Shown one piece after another: positions 1 to 10,105 of a stretch of DNA of 64,000 nt (position 1 is its first letter; each line of letters opens with the position of its first letter). The position numbers were made by a program, and so were the translations under genes. The notes below the pieces were generated by a model. That model worked only from the letters and a program-made list of their open reading frames with translations. It ran no database searches and was not told where the DNA came from. Source of the DNA: Micropterix aruncella. Lineage: Eukaryota > Arthropoda > Insecta > Lepidoptera > Micropterigidae. The stretch lies in contig OX155979.1 in NCBI GenBank assembly GCA_944548615.1, positions 15,219,597 through 15,283,596 on the forward strand, given 5' to 3'.

Positions 1-309
1 TCAATTTGCAGCGGTCCGTAATAATATGTTACATGGACTGCGCAGTTGCTGCTGCGAATGCTAACAGAGAGAATTTAATTCTGTACCGATCTGCCATACG
101 CATGAAAGAGACAAAATGCTTTCGATGGTAAAAAAAGAGTTCGAAAGCGCGCGCGCCGAGCGGAACCAGATCTGGTCGTATCATACTCAACGGATAATTG
201 TTTCACAACCAGATTTGGAGATGTACCATTTATCGTGTATATAAAGTATTTCGGGTCTTTGAATGTCGCGTCGCAAATGCCAAAGTCGGCCATTGTTTTT
301 TCACTTCTT
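1..309. other. Unassigned DNA
   Basis: No gene or clear element is recognised. A short GC-rich patch with CG repeats occurs around 145-160. Confidence 0.3.
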
Positions 310-690
310 TGACGTTCTCATATTTATTCATAATTATCTAATTGTTTTACAAAATGATATTTCAATATACTATATTCGAAATTTCAATGCAATCATTGTG
401 CAGTTGTTCTTTTTATGATTGGTGTAGTAGTTTCGTAGTTATAGTCCTTGAAGTCGAGCGCCGTCGATGTCGCCGAAAATCCTGCAAAAGTGACAGATGC
501 ATCCATGAAAATACCCATTTACTCCAAGGGTTAACCGATTGCCACGTACGTATAATGACAAATTCACAGGGCTTGACATTTATAGTAGAAACAAAATTAG
601 CTTCAAATCGGCAGTACGAACCGCCCTTGAAGCTGCAGCGACAACTGCCAGTAATTATTGATTTTTAATATGTATGTATAAATATAATAT
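310..690 (+). repeat. Dispersed repeat shared with 23490-23630
   Basis: The stretch beginning ATAATTATCTAATTGTTTTA and its next ~120 bases recur in the same orientation at 23503 with moderate divergence. The class is unknown. Confidence 0.5.
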
Positions 691-706
691 AAATTATATA
701 TGTATT

Positions 707-1370
707 CCCAGGGAGCTAACGGGCCCATGATGGGTTGGCCACGAAGACCCATGTGTTCAGGGTCGGTCATACTCACGGGTCAACACCCATCCGACGGCCT
801 CCACGCACGGGGTGCGAACCTGGGTAGGACTCTGGCCCTGGTCAGTTTCCCCTGGGAATCAAACCTCTGGCGCTCCTGGACGGTCTGCGCACCGTGCGGC
901 GCAAGCCAATCGATTGTGCACTCCGACTAACTGTCGGGGGAGTCTGGAAGCTGTATTGTTTCCTATAGAGCGGGGGTGGTTGTGTACCTTACGGCGACTG
1001 CTCTTGAAATGACCATCGGCCATCCGATCCCGGTTCAGAGTCGGGCAAAGGACGCCATGGTCCGCGATAGATTCGGTATACACCGTTTCACCGCTTCGTA
1101 AGGGAGAGGATTGCGCAAGCGACCTCAAACTCGGAACCAATCGAGAGACCGGAGAAATCTGGTCACAATTGGTAGTTAGGGCACGAGTGCCGCCCACCAG
1201 TTAACATAACTGGCTCCTCGCGGTAAGGCGTTCGTCTCTAACGGGTTGTGGCGTAGCTTGACGTCGGATTATTTTGTCCAAAGTCTTCTACGCTCCCTGC
1301 AGGTCGATAGAACGACTAATCGTTAAAACTTCCTGTGGTGACGGGCTCGCCCGTTGTAGTCGACAATTCA
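707..1370 (-). mobile_element. Unclassified retroposon 'U' copy 1
   Basis: This is a 664-bp unit with its 3' end (GGGCCCGTTAGCTCCC) at 707 and its 5' end (TTGTCGACTACAACGGGCGA) near 1362. It is flanked by an 11-bp direct repeat, ATATATGTATT, at 696-706 and 1371-1381. The same sequence recurs five more times in the window. No A-tail and no protein domain were recognised. Confidence 0.8.
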
Positions 1371-1644
1371 ATATATGTATTGACATTTACTTATTTTGAA
1401 TTTATGTTGTATAAGTTTATATGTTTGCGGTTACCTCTACAACTTTTGCGGTCATTTGATTAATAAATATTTACGGATGTATTGTATTTTTTGTTTCATA
1501 ATGTAGTTTGGAAAATATTTTTCCAATAATTTCGAACAGCGTAAGTTATAATCGGCATAAGAACATGTTTTTTAAAGAATTATGTACCTAATTATAAGTT
1601 CATGCTGTTACTTACCTAAATAAATAAAATAAATAATTATATAC

Positions 1645-2315
1645 CGCAGCGCGACCTCGGTGTTACAATATGCGATGATCTGAAGTGGGAGACACACATT
1701 ATAGAGGTTGCCAAGAAAGCCAACTCCCTGCTCTACATGATTAGGAAGGCATTCTCTTACATAAATGCAGAGCTATTCCTTAAACTGTATAAAACATATG
1801 TTCGCCCTTTATTGGAGTATGCTTTTCTGATTTGGAATCCGTACTTTAGGAAGGATGTAGAACTTTTGGAGCGTGTGCAAAGGCGGGCCACAAAAATGGC
1901 CCCACAGCTCAAACGACAAGACTACGAACGCCGACTCGAAGCACTCGGACTCAGCAGCCTAGAGGAGCGTCGACAACGAGGAGATCTCATTGAGACATAT
2001 AAGATCCTCAATGATTACTACGACGTACCAAAGCTCAAGGAATATTTATAAGGAATACCAATACACAGCTTAGAGGGAACTGCTTAAAGTTGAATCGTTC
2101 AGGATTTAATTCTAACCCGAGGAAACATTTCTCGGTGAACAGAGTTGTGGACTCTTGGAATGAACTACCGCAGGAGGTCATTTGTGCTAAAAGTGTGAAC
2201 GGATTTAAAAACCAGTTGGACAAATATATAAAAAAAAAAAGAAAAAAAGTGAAATGCATGCATCAGATTAAGCTGCTAATGCTATAAAATAATAATAATA
2301 ATAATAATAATAATA
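1645..2315 (+). mobile_element. 5'-truncated CR1/Jockey-like LINE, (AAT)n tail
   Basis: This is the C-terminal end of a reverse transcriptase ORF (RDLGVTICDDLKWETH, MIRKAFSYINAELFLKLYKT, WNPYFRKDVELLERVQRRAT, VDSWNELPQEVICAKSVNGF). A one-base deletion near 2040 breaks the frame. The copy ends in A-runs and an (AAT)n tail at 2287-2315. It is nearly identical to 28257-29228, so both are probably recent insertions of one family. Confidence 0.88.
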
Positions 2316-2339
2316 TCCCCTTAATTATATACACATAAT

Positions 2340-2362
2340 ATACCCCCCCCCCCCCCCCCCAC
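2340..2362. repeat. Poly-C tract
   Basis: About 20 consecutive C follow the (AAT)n tail after a short AT-rich spacer. It may partly be an assembly or sequencing length artefact. Confidence 0.8.
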
Positions 2363-2705
2363 CCCTCCATACCCCCCAGTCAATCCAATCACTGTTTTTA
2401 TTTTAAAGCCATCTTGGCAACCCTGGCAGGAAGAGAGGAAGTGCTCTTTTTGCACCCCTCCAATGTGTTAAGTCGCGCTCGGGACGATATCCTACCTACG
2501 GCAAAATGTCTAACGTCCCGCGCGGGACGCGGCGCTCACCGCTGCGAAAAATTCCATTTAAAAATCGGAATGCGGTTCTATGCGCTTCTGAGTGCGCCAC
2601 ATTGTGGCCAAATACCCCTCTTTATTGATATTTTTCGACTGCCGATCGCGCAGTCCAATAATCGATTTATTAAAAATGAGTGACGGCGTCGCCGCTGTCA
2701 GTTCG
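2363..2705. other. Unassigned DNA between LINE copies
   Basis: No domain is recognised. A GC-rich segment lies around 2515-2545. Any short reading frames here look incidental. Confidence 0.3.
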
Positions 2706-3515
2706 CGTCGTTCATAGTTAGTTAGTTAGTTTGTCTGGGCTTTTTCCCGCACTTGACCTCTTGATTGGGCCGTTGTGCGTGGCTCATGTTTCTATTTATG
2801 TTATTCCAGCCAACCCAGGCTGTCCCAGAAGGTTAGCAGCCTGTTTGGGTTGCTACAGGCCTCCGGGACAGATGCTGGAGATTGTAGTATTCTTGCCCGT
2901 TGCTCTGCCACGCTTCTGCATTCCATGAGCACACGCTGTGGCGTTTCTTCTTCCTCCATGCATCCTCCGCGTAGAGGGCTGTCTGTCACACCTATGGTAA
3001 ACAGGTTTTGTTTAGGGGACAGTGGCCTGTCATAGTACCTATGACTTTACGGATTTTGTCCCTTTTTAATCTGGTGAGGTTGCGGGCAAGTTTTTTAGAC
3101 GCTTCCGGAACCGCGTTCTTTGTTGGCCTGCATCCTGCGTTTTTTCCATTCTGTAAGGTGGGTTTCGTCGGTGTTCCTGCGTAGCCATGTTTTTATTTGG
3201 GCCTGGGGTATGAGCATCGAAAGTTCCGGTCCATATACTATTTTCTTTGATCCCCTTCTGGCCAGTTCGTCTGCCGCGTCGTTGCCCAGTGAGTCGCTGT
3301 GCCCTTTAATCCATTGCAGGGTCACTCTTTTTGACCTTGCAATGGATTGAAGCGCATTGTGGCATTCCAGTACAAGGACAGAGGTTATAGTATTTTTTGC
3401 TAGCGCTTGTAGCACGGAGGCACTGTCGGAGACAAATTTCAAACTTAGGTCTCCGACATCTTTGGCTGCGACTGCCTGTGCTGCTCTGGTGATGCCAATG
3501 TATTCTGCTTGGAAA
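2706..3515 (-). mobile_element. RNase-H-bearing non-LTR retrotransposon 3' end
   Basis: The minus strand codes part of an RNase H domain (FVSDSASVLQALAKNT, VTLQWIKGHSDSLGNDAADE) followed by TGHCPLNK-type sequence and GCMEEEETPQ with a Cys/His pattern, then an AACT-repeat end near 2710. RNase H after RT is typical of the I/Jockey superfamily, for example I, R1 or LOA. Frameshifts near 3090 and 3000 break it. It closely matches 15077-15800. Its 5' junction coincides with a perfect palindrome (3516-3549). Confidence 0.85.
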
Positions 3516-3549
3516 CGACTTGCATGCTAGCATGCTAGCATGCAAGTCG
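3516..3549. repeat. 34-bp perfect palindrome
   Basis: The sequence reads identically on both strands, centred on repeated GCATGCTA units and ending in CGACTT/AAGTCG. It lies exactly at the truncated 5' edge of the RNase-H LINE. Confidence 0.95.
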
Positions 3550-3984
3550 GATATCTCCACTTTCCAATTACTCCAATCACAATCACAATTTTAACCCTCA
3601 TATTACCCCAAAAAACGTAAAACACTAATAAATTGCATCGTCTGTGCGGTCCAACCCAAAATGACTGCACTTTCATTTTCAAACTAAATTTTCTCCATAT
3701 TTGGAATAGTGATAACCACATCGAAATCTATCCAGTGGTTCTTGAGTTTACCGCGATCCAGCAGACGAATAGACAGACAGACAGACAAAGGTTTTATGAG
3801 ACTTTTATTTTTTTATTCTTTAGACAGTGATGTATTTTAGACAAAATCTTACCTCGGCTTCCTTTTGTACGGCCAATTGGAAAAAAAAGATAATTTCGGT
3901 TAGACGACTATAATATACTAGAAGGGTGGATTGGAAAGTTCGCAACCTAACCAAGAAAAATATTTTATTTTAGCCTTTACTTTA
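3550..3984. other. Unassigned, retroelement-like 3' sequence
   Basis: Contains a short (ACAG)n run near 3772 and phrases such as CCAGTGGTTCTTGAGTTTAC that look like a non-LTR 3' end. No coding domain was seen. The 3942-3984 part belongs to the block duplicated at 8220. Confidence 0.35.
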
Positions 3985-5180
3985 TTAGAAATACCAAGAT
4001 CAAAATGATGAGCGGCCATTGGCCTGCCAAACTCGGGTGGGCAGCGTTCGGAAAACTACGCCATATCTTCTCATCACAAATACCGCAGAGCACCAAGACG
4101 AAAGTCTATAATCAGTGCGTGTTGCCATTGATGACATACAGCACTGGCGCTAACGATTGGCCTCATATACAATCTCAAAGTCGCACAATGAGCCATAGAA
4201 AAGCTACGCTTGAAGTTTTTTCTTTTTAAACCAGTTGATAGGAATTCCTACGTTTTGGTTATGTTGGCCCTGCAAAATCTCAATCTCAATAATCGAGAAA
4301 GCTTCCGATTGGATTATGGAGGTCGATTCGGTCTCTAAGCAGTATAAATTCCCTGAAAGTCTCGGATGCACAGCCCTGCGTCCAGATATAACTCTTTACT
4401 CTATCTTGGAAGATGGTCCTTATCGTAGAATTAACTGTGCCATGGGAATCAAATATCCCAAAAGACCACGATTACAAATTAAATAAATACCATGATCTCG
4501 CAAATGCCGTCACCCGGAACGGCTTCACTGTTCACCTTCACGCGGTGGAAGTTGACGCTCGTGACCTGCCAGCTATATCTTTGTTTCACCTTTTTAAAGA
4601 TCTTGGTCTCTCCAGGAAAATAATCAACTCCTTTCTAGAAAAATTATCTAAAACCGCGATTTCCGCATCTCAAATTCTATGGCTTCGAAGGGGGAGTGAA
4701 TGGGTGGCAAGGTGACGCTCACATGTGGCAAGACAGCTGTCCTAAATCCATGTCGTTAGTCCGGAATCCACCGTTCACCTCCCAGAAGTGTAATAATTAT
4801 ATATAATGGGCCCGATTTCGGTCGGGGAATTCCATGGCAGCTCCGTTTGTATTTTATTTTTTATTTTATTTACTTGGTTATGTTGATAGTTTCACTGTTG
4901 ATAGGATCCAAAACGAGGAAATCCGCAGAAGAACCAAGGTCACTGGCATAGCTCGTAAAATCAGCAACTTGTAATGGCAATGGGCAGGCCATATAGCTTG
5001 CATAACCGATAAGAGTTGGTGGGGAAAGGTTCTCCAATGGCGACCATGAACAGCCGCCGCCGTGTAGGACGGCCCGCCAAAAGATGGACCGATGACATAG
5101 CCGCGGTTGCAGAAAGTCGGTGGATGGAGGCTGCTCTAGACCGCTTGTCATTACATTCTATGGGGTTGGCCTATGTGTAT
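3985..5180 (+). mobile_element. RTE-like LINE C-terminal remnant, interrupted
   Basis: 3985-4213 reads LGWAAFGKLRHIFSSQIPQS, TKTKVYNQCVLPLMTY, and, after frameshifts, GLIYNLKVAQ. 4886-5180 continues DRIQNEEIRRRTKVTGIA, WQWAGHIA and RRVGRPAKRWTDDIAAVAES. These are the usual end motifs of RTE-type reverse transcriptases in insects. A 607-bp R2-type LINE end (4267-4873) splits the remnant. Several stops and frameshifts make it non-functional. Confidence 0.85.
4267..4873 (+). mobile_element. R2-type (RLE) LINE 3' end copy 1
   Basis: Codes the endonuclease-like C-terminus: IIEKASDWIMEVDSVSKQYK, LRPDITLYS, VELTVPWESNIPKDH, then LSKTAISASQILWLRRG, followed by a UTR ending ...GGCAGCTCCGTTTGTATTTT and a T/A-rich tail. 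RPD and E-L-T-V fit a PD-(D/E)XK fold. It is flanked by a 12-bp direct repeat TTGGTTATGTTG at 4255-4266 and 4874-4885. Frame breaks occur near 4400 and 4430. Confidence 0.8.
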
Positions 5181-5229
5181 ATTATCCTCATCTATATTAA
5201 CCCCTCGAGCGCTGAGGTTTGAATTGTAG

Positions 5230-5869
5230 TTTCTCTTAGAAAACGCAAAGAAGAAGAAGATTACATCACAACAAAAATATAGCGTTTCAGGAAAAATGAC
5301 GATTACTCTGAAACTACTATACGGATCGTATAAAGAAGACCTGTTTTATGTTCCTGTTGAAATTTGCTATTAGATACGTGTAACGTCGTTTTGTAAAGCA
5401 ATAAGTATTATTCAGAATTATCTGTCAAAGTTGTGGTACAGAAAAAAAGCTGCCTTGTCCAACATTTCTATGTTTTTTCTGGAAATAAATCACCCTATGC
5501 AAGAAATTGTGAATACTTTTATAATAATTATAATATGCTTCATTCAACCTATGACTTCGTTTTACTTATACCCATACAAAAATAAAAAAATATTCGGTGT
5601 TGAAAATCAACATGAATATTGAAGTTTTTGGTTTGGTTTGGTTCAATCATAGACTAAAAAATGGCGACTGTTCGAAAAATAATGAACCAACTAGTTAACG
5701 ACAGAGAATCTTCTCCTCTTTTCGCACATACCACAGGCCGTATGATTTATGTGAGGTATCAAGGGTAAATAATTGGAAAACATCGGCGCTGATCTCGGCT
5801 GGGACAGATGTCCCCTTTGCCGCTCTACGGTAATTTCAAATGTGGGACAACTGTCCCGTTTGCCGCTCA
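5230..5869. other. Unassigned AT-rich DNA
   Basis: No protein domain or repeat structure was recognised. Two similar phrases containing TGTCCC(CG)TTTGCCGCTC occur near 5806 and 5848, a short tandem duplication. Confidence 0.3.
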
Positions 5870-7022
5870 AGGGGTTAATAACATCCCAGAGTGCCTGAAA
5901 TCCGTGGATGATGAAATCATTTTATTCGCCGATGATACTTCACTCCTTTTTAGCGATAAAAATAAGGACAAGATAAAAAGAAACAATAGACAGGCTTAGT
6001 ATTTGGTTCCAGGCAAATAAATCAAAAGCAATATGCTTCTCTTTGAGGCCGTCTCATTCCAATGAAATGGACGTATACTTTGGGTCTGACAAACTAGAAA
6101 ATGACCCCTTTACTAAATTTCTCAGATTAGAAATTGATCAAAAATTACAATGGTCTGATGACTTAAATGATCTCAGTAAAAAAATGTGCAGTGCCATATT
6201 CGCCATTAGAAAGATAAGAAATTTATGCGGTTTCGAAGCCGCTACATCTGTTTATTTTGCATATTTCCACTCCCTCATAACGTATGGCCTTCTGTTTTGG
6301 GGAATGGCACTAAACTCAAAAAGAATTTTTCTCCTCCAGAAAATAGCGGTACGCAGTTTATATAGAGTCTCTCCGAGAAGTTCTCGTAAGCCGCTGTTTG
6401 TAGAATCAGGAATCATGACTCTATTTTCTTCCTATATCGACCAAAATATTATGTACGCTCGTAGACACCTAACAAAGCTCCGGTGAATAGTGATTTTCAT
6501 CATCACGATACGAGGAATAAATCCAATCTCCACATAAACCGACAGCGACTTAGCAAAGTGCGATACAGCTTTATACACCAAAATTTGTCCTTCTATAATA
6601 AGATTCCAGAGCAAATGAAAAGCCTTGGAGAGGACCAGTTTAAAAAGATAATTATAAATAATTTGGTAAGAAATGCAATTTATGGTATGAGGAACTTCCG
6701 AGTTTATTTTCCATAACGGTATTATGATAGCTGACATATTGCTGGATTGACAATAAAATTATTTTACGTTGATTATTCTACATAGAATTTGCATTTCTAT
6801 TTTGATATATTATTCTGTCTTACTTTTAATGACATTAGTTTTAATGACATTATATTTTGATTATTTGTAAGTAGGTAATATTGAATATAATATTACAGCC
6901 ATGACAACTATCATCATAGTTATGTTTTTAATAATGAAATTTTAAGCATTTAATTTTGTGACGCATCCAAGTGTAGGAATGCCTATCTACTGGAGTAGTT
7001 CATTGTATTGTATTGTATTGTA
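5870..7022 (+). mobile_element. CR1-like LINE 3' end, (TTGTA)n tail
   Basis: Reads EIILFADDTSLLFSDKNKDK (RT catalytic box FADD), then FLRLEIDQKLQWSDDLNDLS, AIRKIRNLCGFEAATSVYFA and, after a frameshift near 6480, NKSNLHINRQRLSKVRYSFI. A UTR follows and the copy ends in a (TTGTA)n run at ~7003-7022. The protein is related to the nearly intact LINE at 50640-54600. Minus-strand pieces of the same 3' UTR lie at 19990-20110 and 22985-23400. Confidence 0.85.
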
Positions 7023-7115
7023 TGTCCAACAGTAGATGTCTACCGTCTGGTGATGATGATGAAAGTGGCCAGTATGATAAAATGCTGGAAAATAAAATTC
7101 TCAAAAGATAAGCAC

Positions 7116-7245
7116 CTTTTCCTTGGTGTGAGCATCGGCTAAGACCGCTCGCCTCCTGTCCAACTCGGCTTGACCCCTGGCGTAGTTCTCCCTCCGCTTA
7201 TCTTCGAAAGATGGACCACCGACCAAGTTTCCAGATGAATCTCTC
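7116..7245 (-). CDS. Dap160: Dap160 exon 7 (start of coiled coil)
   Basis: Acceptor TTTTTGCAG precedes AGATTCATC. The exon codes SFEDKRRENYARGQAELDRR, matching the intersectin segment [20 protein letters not shown] that begins the long Lys/Glu-rich coiled coil. It ends in phase 0 at AAG. The donor read here, GTGCTT, is a weak match to consensus, so the 3' edge is less certain than the 5' edge. Confidence 0.83.
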
Positions 7246-7471
7246 CTGCAAAAACAAACCAATCAAACATTTTTAATCATCCACTAGGCCACTGTCATCG
7301 AATTAGCCTGGCAAGTAGTCAAGGATAATGAATATGTATTTGGCGTTCATACACCAGTGCTTAATGTATGCCAGACAGCACCTAACAGAAACTGCAACTA
7401 AAGCTGACATTCACTCGCATCATATACTGATATCGATATCTGCATATTACATGCAGATATTATTATATGCA

Positions 7472-8123
7472 TATTGAGATGTCAACTACAACGGGCGAGC
7501 CCGTCACCACAGGACGTTTTAATGATTCGTCGTTCTATCGACCTGCAGTGAGCGTAGAAGACTTTGGACATAACAATCCGACGTCTAGCTACGCCACAAC
7601 CCGTAAGAGTCCAACGCCTTACCGCGAGTTAGCCAGGAATAAACCCGGCGGGCTCGAGATACTCGCGCCCTTACTTCTAATTGTGACCAGATTTCTCCGG
7701 TCTCTCGATTGGTTCCGAGTTCGAGGTCGCTTGCGCGGTCCTCTCCCTTACGAAGTGGTGAAACGGTGTACACCGAATCTATCGCGGACCAAGGCGTCCT
7801 TTGCCCGGCTCAGAACCAAGATCGGATGGCCCGTCGCCGTAAGGTACGCAACTACACCCGCTCTATAGGAAACAATAGTTTCCAGACTCCCCCGACTATT
7901 AGTCGGAGTGCACAATCGATTGGCTTGCGCCGCACGGTGCGCAGACCGTCCAGGAGCGCCAGAGGTTTGATTCCCAGGGGAAACTGTTTCCAGAGTCCTA
8001 CCCAGGTTCGCACCCCGTGCTTGGAGGCCGTCGGATGGGTGTTGACCCGTGAGTGTGACCGACCCTGAACACATGGGTCATCGTGGCCAACTCATCATGG
8101 GCCCGTTAGCTCCCAGATATCCC
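7472..8123 (+). mobile_element. Unclassified retroposon 'U' copy 2
   Basis: A 652-bp copy with its 5' end near TCAACTACAACGGGCGAGCC and 3' end GGGCCCGTTAGCTCCC. A 13-bp direct repeat ATTATTATATGCA flanks it at 7459-7471 and 8124-8136. It lies in the Dap160 intron between exons 6 and 7. Confidence 0.82.
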
Positions 8124-8239
8124 ATTATTATATGCAGAATTATATGCAGATATCGCATCATACCATATCTGCAGTAGCTCCCTTTTAATGCACAATTAGA
8201 GTTGCTAACTACAACGGGCAAACCCATCACCCAAGAAAA

Positions 8240-9270
8240 AAAATACTTTATTTTAGGCTTTACTTTATTAGAAATACCAAGATCAAAATGATGAGCGGCC
8301 ATTGGCCGGTCAAACTCGGATGGGCAGCGTTCGGAAAACTACGCCATATCTTCTCATCACAAATACCGCAGAGCACCAAGACGAAAGTCTATAATCAGTG
8401 CGTGTTGCCATTGATGACATACAGCACTGGCGCTAACGATTGGCCTCATATACAATCTCAAAGTCGCACAACTTGAGTTGTCGACTACAACGGGCGAGCC
8501 CGTCACCACAGGGAGTTTTAACGATTAGTCGTTCTTCTCCCTGGAGTGAGCGTAGAAGACTTTGGACAAAACAATCCAGCGTCTAGCTACGCCACAACCC
8601 GTTAGAGACCAACGCCTTACCGCGAGATAGCCAGCTATGTTACCTGGCGGGCCCGACACTCGCGCCCTAACTTCCAATTGTGACCAGATTTCTCCGGTCT
8701 CTCGATTGGTTCCGAGTTCGAGGTCGCTTGCGCAATCTGTTCCCTTACGAAGCGGTGAAACGGTGTATACCGAATCTATCGCGGACCATGGCGTCCTTTG
8801 CCCGCCTCTTACCCGGGATCGGATGGCCAATGGTCAATTCAAGAGCAGTCGCCGTAAGGTTCGCAACCACCCCCGCTCTATAGGAAACAATATAGCTTCC
8901 AGACTCCCCCGACTGTTAGTCAGAGTGCACAATCGATTGGCTTGCGCCGCACGGTGCGCAGACCGTCCAGGAGCGCCAGAGGTTTGATTCCCAGGGGAGG
9001 TCCTTCGCCCGAACGTCCTACCCAGGTTCGCACCTCATGCGTGGAGGCCGTCGGATAGGTGTTGACCCGTGAGTGTGACCGACCCTGAACCCAGCATGGG
9101 CCCGTTAGCTCTCAAAGTCGCACAATGAGCCATGGAGAAAGCTACGCTTGAAGTTTTTTGTTTTTCTTTTAAACCAGTTGATAGGAATTCCTACGTTTTG
9201 GTTATGTTGGCCCTGCAAAACCTTTCTCAATAATCGAGAAAGCTTCCGATTGGATTCTGGAGGTCGATTC
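8240..9270 (+). mobile_element. Second copy of the RTE/RLE composite, split by retroposon U
   Basis: 8240-8471 and 9111-9270 together match 3960-4330, including the RTE-to-R2-type junction. The composite therefore existed before being copied. Retroposon U copy 3 (8472-9110) sits inside it. The R2-type part stops after SDWILEVDS-like sequence at ~9270. Confidence 0.8.
8472..9110 (+). mobile_element. Unclassified retroposon 'U' copy 3 (cleanest boundaries)
   Basis: A 639-bp insertion in the RTE/RLE composite, flanked by a perfect 15-bp duplication CTCAAAGTCGCACAA (8457-8471 and 9111-9125). Comparing with the unoccupied sequence at 4170-4190 fixes the ends exactly: 5' CTTGAGTTGTCGACTAC and 3' ATGGGCCCGTTAGCT, with no A-tail. 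Confidence 0.9.
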
Positions 9271-9619
9271 AATCTGGAGATTGCTCAGGCCTCTCTAGGC
9301 AATTTGTCAAGAAGACATTGGAGCATGTGATATGCATGTTATATGTGTATATGTTCAGCATTGTTTGCAAGAAGAGAGAGGATCGGCAGATGTGTTGGAA
9401 ATACGCGAGACGTGACCTTGGTGGATTCTGCACAAAAGCATCCGATGTGAGCTGGTTGCAAAAAAGTATACACGAGGGCAAGAACAAAGGCTCCGCATGG
9501 TGAGTCAAGTGGCGGTGATTTAATGAGCCATTTAACACACACAAAACAACAATATTTTTTATAACATTACATAAAAACATTTTTTATTTTTTAATATGTC
9601 ACGAAAGGGAGTAGTCTTA
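9271..9619. other. Unassigned Dap160 intron DNA
   Basis: No domain or repeat was recognised, apart from a short ATGTGTATATG-like run near 9340. Confidence 0.3.
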
Positions 9620-10105
9620 TAACGTTCTTCTTCTCCGTCGTTCCCTCATTACTGAGGATCGTGGCCACTAGACAACTGCTTGTCTACGAGGCTCCTCCAC
9701 TTCAACCTGTCTTCTGCATGGCGGGTCGCAGATTGTATTGACCCTTTTGTGCCTTTTTTGATGAGGTCGTTCCATCTGGCCGGTGATCTGTCTCTGCTTC
9801 TTCTTCCCTCCACTTGACCCCCGGAAGGCGTTTTCTCCAGATTCTCTGGGTTTCTCCTGGCGACATGACCGAAGAACTGCAGGACCCTTCTCATGCATAC
9901 GGTGGAGAGCTTCACTTGGATGCCGAGTTCTTCCAGGACAGATTTGTTGGTGCGGCGTGCTGTCCATGGGATTCCTAGCATTTTACTCCAACACCACATC
10001 TCCAGTGCATCAATTTTGGTGCGTATCCGAGCCATCAGGGTCCATGTCTCCGATGCATAGAGAAAGATCGAGAAAACCAAAGCTCGAACCAGCCTGACCT
10101 TAGTC
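9620..10105 (-). mobile_element. RTE-like LINE C-terminal fragment (second family)
   Basis: The minus strand reads YASETWTLMARIRTKIDALE, MWCWSKMLGIPWTARRTNKS, FGHVARRNPENLEK and RSPARWNDLIKKGTKG up to GHDPQ, then stop. This is the standard end of the endonuclease-reverse transcriptase family abundant in Lepidoptera. A related plus-strand copy lies at 27268-28244. Confidence 0.88.

Noticed and set aside
859..1197. Conserved ~110-codon frame in retroposon U copies
   Set aside because: The frame is open in several copies but broken in others, has no recognisable domain, and its similarity is explained by copies of one non-coding unit. A real short ORF cannot be fully excluded.
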